Below, piece after piece: positions 53,135 to 64,000 of a stretch of 64,000 nt of DNA (its first letter is position 1; each line of letters opens with the position of its first letter). This DNA is from Streptomyces maremycinicus (lineage in GTDB: Bacteria > Actinomycetota > Actinomycetes > Streptomycetales > Streptomycetaceae). The position numbers were made by a program, and so were the translations under genes. Where the stretch lies: the NCBI RefSeq assembly GCF_001184025.1, contig NZ_BBYG01000016.1:62001-126000 (forward strand), read 5' to 3'. The notes beneath the pieces were generated by a model that was not told the DNA's origin, did not search any database, and saw nothing but the letters and a program-made list of their open reading frames with translations.

Positions 53135-53563
53135 CTATTCGCGACGCAGAGACGGCTTGAGTTCCTTGAACCGGCCGAGCAGACCGTTGACGAACGACGG
53201 CGACTCGTCCGTGGAGAACTCCTTCGCCAGCTGCACCATCTCGTCGAGGACGACCGCGTCCGGGGTCTCGTCCGCCCAGATCAGCTCGTAGGCGCCGAGA
53301 CGCAGGATGTTGCGGTCGACGACCGGCATCCGGTCCAGCGTCCAGCCGACCGAGTACTGCGAGATCAGCTCGTCGATGCGCCGGGCGTACCCGGCGTAAC
53401 CCTCGACCAGCTGCATCGTGTACTCGCTCACCGGCGGCTGCCGGGTGTCGGCCCGGGAGAGCCGGATCCAGTCCGCGAGGACCGTCAGGACGTCGACTCC
53501 GCGCTGGTCGCCCTCGAAGAGGATCTGGAAGGCGCGCTTGCGGGCCGTGTTGCGAGCAGCCAC
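53135..53563 (-). CDS. nusB: Transcription antitermination factor NusB
   Basis: NusB binds boxA RNA with NusE (S10) and supports rRNA antitermination. The 142-aa all-helical protein begins ARNTARKRAFQILFEGDQRG and has the conserved core LDRMPVVDRNILRLGAYELI. The start is GTG 53563, with 2 nt to the efp stop, so it is coupled to efp. The C-terminal part VQLAKEFSTDESPSFVNGLL is typical. It is the last gene of the leftward chain from aroB or from the M24/efp genes. Confidence 0.97.
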   Translation of the reverse strand: MAARNTARKRAFQILFEGDQRGVDVLTVLADWIRLSRADTRQPPVSEYTMQLVEGYAGYARRIDELISQYSVGWTLDRMPVVDRNILRLGAYELIWADETPDAVVLDEMVQLAKEFSTDESPSFVNGLLGRFKELKPSLRRE

Positions 53564-53565
53564 GG

Positions 53566-54132
53566 TTAGCTGTTCACCCGGCCGAGGTAGTCGCTGGTGC
53601 GGGTGTCGACCTTGATCTTCTCACCGGTGGTGATGAAGAGCGGGACCTGGATCTGGTGACCGGTCTCCAGGGTGGCGGGCTTGGTGCCACCGGTGGAGCG
53701 GTCCCCCTGGAGGCCCGGCTCGGTCTCCTGCACGACGAGCTCGACGGCGGCCGGCAGCTCGACGAAGAGCACCTCGCCCTCGTGCTGCGCGACGGTGGCC
53801 GTGAAGCCCTCGATCAGGAAGTTGGCGGCGTCGCCGACGGCCTTGCGGTCGACCATCAGCTGGTCGTAGGTCTCCATGTCCATGAAGACGAAGTACTCGC
53901 CGTCCATGTACGAGAACTGCATGTCGCGCTTGTCGACAGTGGCCGTCTCGACCTTGACGCCGGCGTTGAACGTCTTGTCGACGACCTTGCCGGAAAGCAC
54001 GTTCTTCAGCTTGGTGCGCACGAAGGCCGGGCCCTTGCCGGGCTTGACGTGCTGGAACTCGACGACGGACCAGAGCTGGCCGCCTTCGAGCTTGAGCACC
54101 AGGCCGTTCTTGAGGTCGTTCGTGGAAGCCAC
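53566..54132 (-). CDS. efp: Translation elongation factor P
   Basis: EF-P relieves ribosome stalling at polyproline stretches. The 188-aa three-domain protein has the domain I loop [12 protein letters not shown], whose lysine enters the peptidyl transferase centre, and the C-terminal signature region [19 protein letters not shown]. In actinobacteria this lysine is thought to act without the E. coli-type beta-lysylation. The start is GTG 54132 ([13 protein letters not shown]). The upstream M24-family gene and downstream nusB form a conserved cluster. Several products in this window (for example the P-loop protein at 55382) are proline-rich and could be EF-P clients. Confidence 0.97.
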   Translation of the reverse strand: MASTNDLKNGLVLKLEGGQLWSVVEFQHVKPGKGPAFVRTKLKNVLSGKVVDKTFNAGVKVETATVDKRDMQFSYMDGEYFVFMDMETYDQLMVDRKAVGDAANFLIEGFTATVAQHEGEVLFVELPAAVELVVQETEPGLQGDRSTGGTKPATLETGHQIQVPLFITTGEKIKVDTRTSDYLGRVNS

Positions 54133-54183
54133 GGTTGCGGAATCTCCTGGACTGACGTGGACGACCCCGGTGCGCGCACCTGC

Positions 54184-55290
54184 CTAGAGGGCGAGCAGCT
54201 CCTTGGTCGTGATGGTGAGTAGCTCGGGTCCGCCGTCCGCCTCGGGGCGCACGACGAGCGTGTCATCGATCCTGACACCGCCCCGGCCCGGGAGGTGGAC
54301 CCCCGGTTCGACGGTGACCGGCACGCAAGCGTCCAGTTTACCCATGGCCGCGGGGGACAACTGCGGGTCCTCTTCGTTTTCCAGTCCGACACCGTGTCCG
54401 GTGAGCGCGTGAAGGCCCTCGGAGTGCCCCGCCGAGTCCAGGATCTGGCGGGCCGCGCGGTCCACGTCGCGGAAGGCGGCGCCGGGCGCCAGAGCCTCGC
54501 GTCCGGCCCGCTGGGCAGCGAAGACGAGGTCGTACAGCTCGATCTGCCAGTCGGCGGGAGAGGTGCCGATCACGAAGGTACGGCCGATCTCACAGCGGTA
54601 GCCGCGGTAGCTCGCCCCCAGGCAGACGGAGAGGAAATCACCCTCCTCCACCCGCCGGTCGGTGGGCCGGTGTCCGCGCCGGCCGGAGTTCGGGCCGGTG
54701 GCGACCGAGGTGGCGAAGGCGGGTCCGTCGGCACCGTGATCGACGAGACGCCGCTCCAGTTCGAGGGCGAGGTGCCGTTCCGTACGGCCCACCAGGATGG
54801 ATTCCAGCAGCTCTCCGAGGGCCTGGTCGGCGATCTCGGCCCCGATCCGCAGAGAGGAGATCTCCTCCTCGTCCTTGACCACCCTCAACTGCTCGACCGC
54901 CCCGCCCAGGTCGGCGAGGCGCAGCCGGGGTGCGACGGACCGCAGGGCGCGGTGCCGGGCGACCGTGAGGTGATGCTCCTCCACCGCGAGGGAGTCGCCT
55001 CCCTCGGCCACCAGGAGATCCACGGCGGCGACCGCCGGATCGCCGCCGGACCGGCGCAGGGAGTGGACACGCAGGGCCTCGTCCGGGCGGCCCTCGCCCG
55101 GACGGTCGTCCGGCGGATCCACGCAGACGAGCACATCCTCACGTCCGCCGAGCAGCAGGACGGCGCCGCGCGGCGCCGCGCCCGCGAGGTATCTCACGTT
55201 GGCGGGGCGGGAGATCAGCGCGGTGGCGCTGCCGCTGGCGTTGCAGCGTTCTCTCAGCCGGGAGCGGCGGGACGCGTAGACCTCTGACAT
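54184..55290 (-). CDS. M24-family (Xaa-Pro aminopeptidase-like) protein with altered metal ligands
   Basis: The 368-aa protein has the creatinase-like N-domain and a pita-bread C-domain in the pepQ-efp position typical of bacteria. The five metal-ligand positions of M24 peptidases read differently: the first Asp is Cys223 (SVCLGASYRGY), the second Asp is Glu234 (CEIGRTF), His299 is kept (TGHGVGL), Glu328 is kept (VTVEPGV) and the last Glu is Asp342 (VRIDDT). The second histidine region reads LENEEDP. Full dinuclear catalysis is therefore doubtful; it may be a non-catalytic homologue or bind another metal. Start ATG 55290. Confidence 0.85.
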   Translation of the reverse strand: MSEVYASRRSRLRERCNASGSATALISRPANVRYLAGAAPRGAVLLLGGREDVLVCVDPPDDRPGEGRPDEALRVHSLRRSGGDPAVAAVDLLVAEGGDSLAVEEHHLTVARHRALRSVAPRLRLADLGGAVEQLRVVKDEEEISSLRIGAEIADQALGELLESILVGRTERHLALELERRLVDHGADGPAFATSVATGPNSGRRGHRPTDRRVEEGDFLSVCLGASYRGYRCEIGRTFVIGTSPADWQIELYDLVFAAQRAGREALAPGAAFRDVDRAARQILDSAGHSEGLHALTGHGVGLENEEDPQLSPAAMGKLDACVPVTVEPGVHLPGRGGVRIDDTLVVRPEADGGPELLTITTKELLAL

Positions 55291-55381
55291 GACACGAGCG
55301 TAGGAGGATCGACCGGTTTGTGCCGGTTGGGAGAGCGTTCGGGGGAACCGGCCGGGACGGGTCGGAGCGCCGGGAAGCGCT

Positions 55382-56206
55382 CTACCACTTCGGGGGGCTC
55401 GCGATCGCCCTCGCCAGCACGTCGTCCAGGACTCTCGCCGTCGTCGGGACGTCCATCTGGGAGTTGTCGATGATGGGGAGGCCGGAGCCGTACCAGCCGG
55501 CCATGCGGCCGTGGATACGGGCCACCTCCTCGTCGGTGAGGCGGCGGTTGCCGGAGCGTTCGGCGTTGCGCTCCAGGACGACTTCCAGGCCGGGCAGCAG
55601 GACGACGGGCAGCAGCCCCGGGCCCACATGCCGTTTCCAGCCGCCCAGGCCCACGGCCGGGCGGTCGGGGAAGATCGCGTCGTCCAGGATGCACGAGATG
55701 CCGTTGGCCAGGAAGTTGCGCGCGGCGAAGCCGCAGGTGCGGCGGGCCAGCCGGTACTGGGCCTCGGAGTGGTCGTTCCACCCCGACTGCGGGTCGGCGA
55801 AGCCCGAGCGGACCCATTCGCGCACGTCGTCGAGGCTGACGTGGGCCGTGGGGACCCGGCGGTGGTCGGCCCAGAACTTCGCGACGCTCGTCTTCCCGGC
55901 GCCCGCCGGGCCGATCAGCAGCACCGCCAGCGTGGTGGCCGTCGGATCGGGGACGGTCGGGGCGGGCGGCGCGCTGGGCATCGGGACCGGACCGCCGGGC
56001 GGCAGCGGGACGTGCCCCGTGGTCTCGGTGCCGTGCGGGACCGGGGCGTGCGGGACCGGGGCGGGCGGGGGCGGCACGGGCGGGACCGGTGGCTGGGGCG
56101 CGGGCGGCACCGGGCCCGAGGGGGCGCCGAGGTACCCCGGCTGCTGCTGGGGGGCGCCGCCCGGCTGGTGGGGCGGCGGCAGCGGAGAACCCACTGCGTG
56201 CTGCAT
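55382..56206 (-). CDS. Proline-rich P-loop ATPase/kinase (zeta-toxin-like fold)
   Basis: The 274-aa protein has an N-terminal tail of about 85 residues that is half proline (PVPPVPPPPAPVPHAPVPH), then a P-loop domain. Walker A is LLIGPAGAGKTSVAKFWADH (97-116), followed by VSLDDVREWV, a strand ILDDAIFP that could act as Walker B, and a lid-like VVLERNAERSGNRRLTDEEV. This resembles AAA_33/zeta-toxin-type small-molecule kinases. No antitoxin is adjacent, so a toxin role is not supported. It lies between aroB and the M24 gene on the same strand. Conserved in streptomycetes by position; function unknown. Confidence 0.75.
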   Translation of the reverse strand: MQHAVGSPLPPPHQPGGAPQQQPGYLGAPSGPVPPAPQPPVPPVPPPPAPVPHAPVPHGTETTGHVPLPPGGPVPMPSAPPAPTVPDPTATTLAVLLIGPAGAGKTSVAKFWADHRRVPTAHVSLDDVREWVRSGFADPQSGWNDHSEAQYRLARRTCGFAARNFLANGISCILDDAIFPDRPAVGLGGWKRHVGPGLLPVVLLPGLEVVLERNAERSGNRRLTDEEVARIHGRMAGWYGSGLPIIDNSQMDVPTTARVLDDVLARAIASPPKW

Positions 56207-56284
56207 CCGGTGCCACTCCGTCTCGTACAGGCAATGGGCGCTGGTTGTGAGGGGTGCGGAACCCGCTCTTCGCTACTGAACGGT

Positions 56285-56324
56285 ACCGCCCCCGGGTGTC
56301 GTTTGGTGAACGGCCGGGGGCGGT
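56285..56324 (-). terminator. Hairpin after aroB
   Basis: ACCGCCCCCGG and CCGGGGGCGGT are exact 11-bp arms with an 18-nt loop, 73 bp past the aroB stop. It is a plausible terminator of the aro operon, without a U-run. Confidence 0.6.
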
Positions 56325-56396
56325 CCGAAGTGCCCGGTGTGGAGGGCGAATCGGGCAGAAGGGAAGCGGGCGGACCTTCTCGCCCGTCCCGCGCTC

Positions 56397-59184
<2,788 letters not shown>

Positions 59185-59361
59185 CGATGCTCCTCAGTGC
59201 TCGCGCCCTGGTACTGCTCTGCGTACACGCGTCCGTCGTGTACGTCGGTGGCGTGACCGGGTGCGCGGCCCTGGCCCGCCACCTCCGATCCTCCCACGTC
59301 CCGGCCCTGGAACCGGTCGCCGGTCCAGCAAGCGGACGGAGGGACGGCGGGGAGGGCGGGC

Positions 59362-60219
59362 TCAGGGGTGGGGCGAGGCCCCGCGGGCGGCGAGGGCGTG
59401 CTCGCCCGCCTTGCGCATGGCCTCCACCGGCGCCGGGATCCGGCCGGTCATCTGCTCCACCTGGAGGACCGCCTGGTGCACGAGCAGGTCGAGGCCGCTG
59501 ACGACGGCGCCGCCGAACATCGACCAGCGGGCGGCCAGCTCGGTCGGCCACGGGTCGTAGAGCACGTCGAACAGTGTGGCGGGGCGCTCCGGCACCGAGG
59601 CGGCGAGGGCGTCCGTGGCTCCGGCCGGGGTGGTCGCGACGACCAGCGGGAAGCGCAGCGCGTCGGCGGCGTCCGCCCAGTCGGCGATCCGGACCTCGAC
59701 GTCGAGCCGCTCGCCCCACTGCCGCATCTCGGCCGCTCGGGCCGCGCTGCGGACGTAGGCGACGATCTCGCCGGTGCAGACCCTGGCCAGGGCGGCCAGG
59801 GCGGAGGACGCGGTGGCGCCGGCGCCGAGGACCGCGGCCGAGTCGACCTGTTCGACACCGCGCTCGCGCAGGGCGGCGACCATACCGGGGATGTCGGTGT
59901 TGTCGCCGATCCGGCGGCCGTCCTCGGTGAACACGAGGGTGTTGACCGTCTCTACGGAGGCCGCCGTCTCGCTGATCTCGTCGAGCAGCGGGATCACCGC
60001 GCGCTTCAGCGGCATGGTCAGCGAGAGCCCGGCCCATTCGGCACCGAGCCCGGCGACGAAGGAGGGCAGGGCGTCCTCGTCGACGTCGAACCGGTCGTAC
60101 GTCCAGCCGGTGAGTTCCAGTGCCTCGTACGCGGCGCGGTGCAGCACCGGGGAGAGGGAGTGGACGATGGGGCTGCCGAGTACCGCGGCCCGGCGGGCGT
60201 CAGTTGCCCGTGCTGGCAT
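59362..60219 (-). CDS. aroE: Shikimate dehydrogenase
   Basis: AroE reduces 3-dehydroshikimate with NADPH. The 285-aa protein has the substrate site VLGSPIVHSLSPVLHRAAY, the catalytic lysine in LTMPLKRAVIPLLD, the aspartate in GDNTDIPGMV, and the cofactor loop VLGAGATASSALAAL. The start is ATG 60219. It overlaps the 3' end of mltG by 20 bp on the same strand, so cell-wall and aromatic genes are co-transcribed here. The cofactor loop reads GAGATAS, a usual variant. Confidence 0.95.
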   Translation of the reverse strand: MPARATDARRAAVLGSPIVHSLSPVLHRAAYEALELTGWTYDRFDVDEDALPSFVAGLGAEWAGLSLTMPLKRAVIPLLDEISETAASVETVNTLVFTEDGRRIGDNTDIPGMVAALRERGVEQVDSAAVLGAGATASSALAALARVCTGEIVAYVRSAARAAEMRQWGERLDVEVRIADWADAADALRFPLVVATTPAGATDALAASVPERPATLFDVLYDPWPTELAARWSMFGGAVVSGLDLLVHQAVLQVEQMTGRIPAPVEAMRKAGEHALAARGASPHP

Positions 60220-61954
60220 CGAACTTTTCCTTGAGTCTCTGGAATTCCGCGTAGGTCTTCGCGAATTCGGTGTTGCTCTCGCCGTCGGTCGCCACGAAAT
60301 AGATCCAGCCGTCCGAGGTCGGATTCATCGTGGCCTTCAGCGCGTCCTCACCGGGATTCCCGATCGGTCCCGGCGTCAGGCCCTTGTTGGTGTAGGTGTT
60401 GTACGGGTCCTTGTTGCTGTTGATCTCGGACTCGCTGATATTGATCTTGCTCTCGCCCTTCAGGTAATTGAAGGTCGAGTCGAACTGGAGCAACTGGTTG
60501 GTCTGGTCGTTCGTCGGCTTGAGCCGGTTGTAGACGACCTCGGCCATCTTGCGGTAGTCGTCGTGCGTCTTGCCCTCGGCCTGGACGAGGCTGGCGACCG
60601 TGATGACTTGCAGCGGGCTTTCCAGCTTGAGCGTCTTGGCCTTGGCCTCGAGGTCGTACTCGCCGTACACCTCGTTGGCGTGGGCGACCATCGACCTCAG
60701 GACCGCCTCGGGCTTCATGCCCTTGGCCGCGCCGTAGGTCCCCGGGAAGAGGAAGCCCTCCAGCGGGTCCTTGATGTCCTCGTTGTCGTTCGCCCAGGCG
60801 GGCAGGCCGAACTTCTTGTAGCCGCTCTCCGCCACCTTCCGGGTGGCACCGGGGGCCAGTCCGAGTTTCGTGTCGATGGCCTTGTAGACGGCGACGTTCC
60901 GCTGCCCCGGGGTGACCAGCACGTTGGCCTGGCTGGCCGGGTCGAGCATCATCTCCACGGCGCTCTTCGCGGACATCTCCTTCTTCAGGATGTACGCGCC
61001 CGCCTGGATGCCGCCCGCCTCGGGATTGTTCGTGACCGCGGAGACGAACGCGTCCACGCTCTTGACGACGCCGGCCTCCTTCAGCAGGCGGCCGATGGCG
61101 GCGCCGCCGGAGCCCTTGGGCACCTGGATGCTGACGGTCTGTTCCGTGCCGTCGCCCGTGTAGTCCGGAGCCGCGGCGTAACGATTCTTGTAGTAGTCGT
61201 AGCCGAAATAGCCGACGCCCGCGACGCCGCCGCCGAACACCAGCACGACGACCAGACAGGCGCAGCCGCTGCGGCTCTTCCGGCTCTTCGTGCCCTTGCC
61301 GCCCCGGCCCCGCCGGTCGCCGCGGCCCTCCGCCTCGTCGTCGTCCTCGTCGTCCTCGGCCCCGCCGCCCGCGAAGAACGCGTGCTCACCCTGGTCGGGC
61401 CCGGGGTCCCAGTCGGTCTTCGACCCGGCCTCCGCCTCGGGCTCCGGTTCGGGCTCGGAGCGCCGCCGGGCGGGCGGCTCCGGCGGCGGGTACGCCTCCG
61501 GGGTGCCGTAGAAGTCGGGCTGTTCGGCGCCGTAGGCCGCGGCCTGTTGTCCGTAGGGGTCGCCCGGGTCGGCGGCGTAGGGGACATGGGCATGGGTGCC
61601 CGTGCCGTCCCAGCCGCCCTCCTGGTACCCCTCGTGGAAGGCCTGCTGGTCGTGCTGGGCGTACTGCTGGTCCTGAGCGGCGTACTGCTGCTGGTCGTAG
61701 CCCTGGTACTGCGGGTCGTACTGCTGCTGAGCGTAGTGCTGCTGCTGGTCGTACTGCTGCGCCTGTCCGTGACCCCAGTCGCCGTACTCCTGCTGCTGCG
61801 GCTGCTGCTGCGGGTAGTGGTGGTGCTGTGGCTGGCCGCCGTAGGCAGGCTGATGGCCCGTGGGGGCCTGCTGCCCTTCCCATCCGCCGTCCCCGTACAA
61901 CGGGTCCTCCGGATGCCACGGTTCGGAGCCTGGGCCCCGGCCATACTCAGTCAT
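60200..61954 (-). CDS. mltG: Endolytic transglycosylase MltG with long Gln/Tyr-rich cytosolic N-terminus
   Basis: MltG cleaves nascent peptidoglycan and sets glycan chain length. The 584-aa protein starts with a disordered tail of about 230 residues. It is Q/Y/H-rich at residues 33-105 (for example YDQQQHYAQQQYDPQYQGYD), then acidic, then basic (RGGKGTKSRKSRSG). One transmembrane helix follows (about 231-251). The external YceG domain has the catalytic glutamate in VASLVQAEGK and the sequence NPTSDGWIYFVATDGES. The tail is far longer than in E. coli. Start ATG 61954. alaS-ruvX-mltG-aroE order is conserved in actinobacteria. Confidence 0.95.
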   Translation of the reverse strand: MTEYGRGPGSEPWHPEDPLYGDGGWEGQQAPTGHQPAYGGQPQHHHYPQQQPQQQEYGDWGHGQAQQYDQQQHYAQQQYDPQYQGYDQQQYAAQDQQYAQHDQQAFHEGYQEGGWDGTGTHAHVPYAADPGDPYGQQAAAYGAEQPDFYGTPEAYPPPEPPARRRSEPEPEPEAEAGSKTDWDPGPDQGEHAFFAGGGAEDDEDDDEAEGRGDRRGRGGKGTKSRKSRSGCACLVVVLVFGGGVAGVGYFGYDYYKNRYAAAPDYTGDGTEQTVSIQVPKGSGGAAIGRLLKEAGVVKSVDAFVSAVTNNPEAGGIQAGAYILKKEMSAKSAVEMMLDPASQANVLVTPGQRNVAVYKAIDTKLGLAPGATRKVAESGYKKFGLPAWANDNEDIKDPLEGFLFPGTYGAAKGMKPEAVLRSMVAHANEVYGEYDLEAKAKTLKLESPLQVITVASLVQAEGKTHDDYRKMAEVVYNRLKPTNDQTNQLLQFDSTFNYLKGESKINISESEINSNKDPYNTYTNKGLTPGPIGNPGEDALKATMNPTSDGWIYFVATDGESNTEFAKTYAEFQRLKEKFDASTGN

Positions 61955-62077
61955 CGATCCCCTAGAGCCGCGAGGCGGCGATCACGCGGCTTTCTCAGGC
62001 CCGTCACCGTTCCGTCTCTCTCTGTGCGGCTGCTGTTCGAACACCGCCGCATCGCGCGGAACGTTACCGTATCGCGA

Positions 62078-62554
62078 TCAGACAACCACTTCGACGCCCT
62101 CGCCCGGCGCTGCACCTGACACCCGTTCGGATTCCAGTGCCTGCTGAAGGATGATCACAGCGGCTGCCTGGTCGATCACCGAGCGGCCCTTCTTCGCTTT
62201 CACACCCGAGGCACGCAGTCCCTGACTGGCTGTCACCGTCGTCATCCTCTCGTCCACCAGACGTACGGACACGGGCGCGATTTTGTTCGCCAGCTCCTGT
62301 GCGAAGCCGCGGACCTTGACCGCCGCCGGGCCCTCGCCCCCCTTGAGGGAGCGAGGCAGACCCACGACGACCTCGATCGGCTCGTACTCCTCGACCAGTT
62401 GTCCGAGTCGGCGGTAGGCCGCGGGGAGGTCCCGGCCGGGGACCGTCTCCACCGGAGTGGCGAGGATCCCGTCGGGGTCGCACGAGGCGACCCCGATCCG
62501 GGCGTCCCCGACGTCGATCGCGAGTCGACGGCCCTTCCGCATCGTCCGGCTCAC
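62078..62554 (-). CDS. ruvX: YqgF/RuvX-family nuclease (Holliday junction resolvase-like / pre-16S rRNA processing)
   Basis: The 158-aa RNase H-fold protein has the first catalytic aspartate in [15 protein letters not shown], a conserved [13 protein letters not shown] loop, and the final acidic site [13 protein letters not shown]. Homologues act in maturation of the 16S rRNA 5' end; a Holliday junction resolvase role was proposed earlier. The start is GTG 62554, overlapping the alaS stop as GTGA; an ATG four codons in is an alternative. The 123-bp gap to mltG contains no visible signal. Confidence 0.92.
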   Translation of the reverse strand: MSRTMRKGRRLAIDVGDARIGVASCDPDGILATPVETVPGRDLPAAYRRLGQLVEEYEPIEVVVGLPRSLKGGEGPAAVKVRGFAQELANKIAPVSVRLVDERMTTVTASQGLRASGVKAKKGRSVIDQAAAVIILQQALESERVSGAAPGEGVEVVV

Positions 62555-64000
62555 TTGGCCGTTTCCGCCACGAGCCGCTCGACGGCGTCGACGGCGTCGC
62601 CGACGGCGGCCGGGTTCTGGCCACCGCCCTGGGCGACGTCCGGCTTGCCGCCACCGCCGCCGCCGAGGGTCTTGGCGGCCGTACGGACCAGTTCACCGGC
62701 CTTGAGACCGCGCTCGCGGGCCGCCTCGTTGGTGGCGATGACCGTCAGCGGCTTGCCGTTGTTCACCGTGAACAGGGCGACCACGGCGGCCCGGCCGCCC
62801 TGGATGCGGCCGCGCACGTCGAGGACGAGCCTGCGCAGGTCGTCGGGGGTCGTGCCGTCCGGGACCTGACCGGTGACGACGGCGACACCGCTGACGTCCT
62901 TGGCGGACTCCACGAGACCGGCGGCGGCCTGGAGGACCTTCTCCGCGCGGAACTTCTCGATCTCCTTCTCGGCGTCCTTCAGCTTGCCGAGCATGGCGGA
63001 GACCTTTTCCGGGAGCTCCTCCGGACGGCCCTTGATCAGCTCCTGGAGCTGGGCGACGACCGTGTGCTCCCGGGCCAGGAAGTTGTAGGCGTCGACGCCG
63101 ACGAGGGCCTCGATGCGGCGGACCCCCGAGCCGATCGACGACTCGCCGAGCAGCTTCACCAGGCCCAGCTGGGAGGTGTTGTGCACGTGCGTGCCACCGC
63201 ACAGCTCCTTGGAGAAGTCGCCGATGGTCACCACCCGGACCCGCTCGCCGTACTTCTCGCCGAACTCCGCGATGGCGCCCTGCTTCTTGGCCTCGTCGAT
63301 GCCCATGACCTCGGCCTGGACGTCCAGGTCGCGGGCGAGGATCTCGTTGATCTTCTGCTCGACGTCGGTCATCACCGCCGTCGGGACGGCGGACGGGGAA
63401 CCGAAGTCGAAGCGGAAGCGGCCGGGCTGGTTCTCGGAACCGGCCTGGGCGGCCGTCGGGCCGAGGGCGTCGCGCAGCGCCTGGTGGGTGAGGTGGGTGG
63501 CCGAGTGGGCACGGGCGATGGCCGTGCGGCGGCGGCGGTCGATCGAGGCGTGGGCCTTGGCGCCGAGCGTGACCTCGCCGACCTGGACGACGCCCTTGTG
63601 GACGTACACGCCGGGCACCGGCTTCTGGGTGTCGCGGATCTCGATGACGGCGCCGGTGTCCACCCTGATGCGGCCGGTGTCGCCGATCTGGCCACCGCCC
63701 TCGGCGTAGAACGGGGTGCGGTCGAGGACGATCTCGACCTCGTCGCCCTCGGTGGCGGCCGGCGAGGAGGCACCGTCGACGAGGATGCCGACGATCGTCG
63801 ACTCGCCCTCGGTGTCCGAGTAGCCGATGAAGTCGGTCGCCCCGGCACGGTCGGCGATCTCGCGGTAGGCGCCCACGCCGGCGTGCCCGGTCTTCTTGGC
63901 CTGGGCGTCGGCCTTGGCGCGCTCCCGCTGCTCCTTCATCAGGCGGCGGAAGCCGTCCTCGTCCACGGACAGCCCCTGCTCGGCGGCCATCTCGAGGGTG
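62551..64000 (-). CDS. alaS: Alanyl-tRNA synthetase, C-terminal part (5' end outside window)
   Basis: The frame remains open to the window edge; about 482 residues are visible, roughly the last 55 percent of a typical 890-aa AlaRS. The visible part contains the editing domain with its zinc site: [16 protein letters not shown] gives two histidines, and [16 protein letters not shown] gives a cysteine and histidine. A coiled-coil ([20 protein letters not shown]) and the C-Ala domain with the glycine-rich [20 protein letters not shown] follow. The catalytic class II domain lies beyond 64000. It is the first visible gene of the leftward alaS-ruvX-mltG-aro run. Confidence 0.96.
   Translation of the reverse strand, partial: TLEMAAEQGLSVDEDGFRRLMKEQRERAKADAQAKKTGHAGVGAYREIADRAGATDFIGYSDTEGESTIVGILVDGASSPAATEGDEVEIVLDRTPFYAEGGGQIGDTGRIRVDTGAVIEIRDTQKPVPGVYVHKGVVQVGEVTLGAKAHASIDRRRRTAIARAHSATHLTHQALRDALGPTAAQAGSENQPGRFRFDFGSPSAVPTAVMTDVEQKINEILARDLDVQAEVMGIDEAKKQGAIAEFGEKYGERVRVVTIGDFSKELCGGTHVHNTSQLGLVKLLGESSIGSGVRRIEALVGVDAYNFLAREHTVVAQLQELIKGRPEELPEKVSAMLGKLKDAEKEIEKFRAEKVLQAAAGLVESAKDVSGVAVVTGQVPDGTTPDDLRRLVLDVRGRIQGGRAAVVALFTVNNGKPLTVIATNEAARERGLKAGELVRTAAKTLGGGGGGKPDVAQGGGQNPAAVGDAVDAVERLVAETAK

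Noticed and set aside
55382-56206. Zeta-type toxin of a toxin-antitoxin system
   Set aside because: The P-loop fold is similar, but no antitoxin gene is adjacent, the protein has a long proline-rich tail and the context is housekeeping.

Overview
The window is a high-GC actinobacterial chromosome segment, almost certainly Streptomyces. Diagnostic genes are bldD, the streptomycete integration host factor sIHF, an actinobacterial PriA without ATPase motifs, a GuaB1-type GMP reductase and a large MltG with a glutamine/tyrosine-rich cytosolic tail. From memory, gene order follows S. coelicolor around SCO1436-SCO1500. That comparison is recall, not an alignment.

Layout. 1-4.5 kb: the 3' end of an EccA-like AAA ATPase, two CNNM/CBS (HlyC/CorC) membrane proteins and a small PH-domain protein. 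4.5-9.1 kb: an FMN-riboswitch-controlled riboflavin operon (ribE-ribM-ribBA-ribH) running into hisE-hisG. 9.2-13.6 kb: an orphan promoter with a DasR-like operator, an NmrA-like oxidoreductase, a ROK regulator divergent from an MFS carrier, and a thioesterase. 13.7-17.1 kb: a uracil/xanthine permease, a GH6 glycosidase and a DUF5995-like protein. 17.2-23.5 kb: a leftward amino-acid metabolism block (flavin monoamine oxidase, nitrilase-family amidase, MFS, Lrp/AsnC regulator, APC permease). 23.9-27.8 kb: guaB1, an orphan barstar with a remnant of its RNase gene, a SorC regulator and rpe. 27.9-31.7 kb: an MMPL transporter and argG. 31.7-39 kb: rsmB, fmt, a helix-turn-helix protein, priA and metK. 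39.3-42 kb: coaBC, rpoZ, gmk and sIHF. 42.1-52.2 kb: the complete de novo UMP operon pyrR-pyrB-pyrC-(PH membrane protein)-carA-carB-pyrD-pyrF, ended by a hairpin. 52.3-64 kb: bldD rightward, then a leftward chain alaS-ruvX-mltG-aroE-aroC-aroK-aroB-(P-loop protein)-(M24 protein)-efp-nusB.

Most of the window is housekeeping DNA. Many gene pairs share ATGA or GTGA stop-start overlaps, indicating translational coupling. The pyr operon carries a PyrR-type RNA loop directly before the pyrR Shine-Dalgarno, and bldD has a near-palindromic operator on its own promoter.

The unusual material lies in the gaps and in a few genes: an orphan chitinase-type promoter, a 4 x 30 bp in-frame tandem repeat in the ROK regulator, a decayed RNase next to an intact barstar, an M24 peptidase homologue with substituted metal ligands, a monooxygenase-amidase pair, a 28-bp perfect hairpin beside the bldD terminator and several intergenic repeat patches. 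I found no tRNA, rRNA, CRISPR array, insertion sequence, prophage or clear biosynthetic gene cluster, and no complete new multi-gene system.
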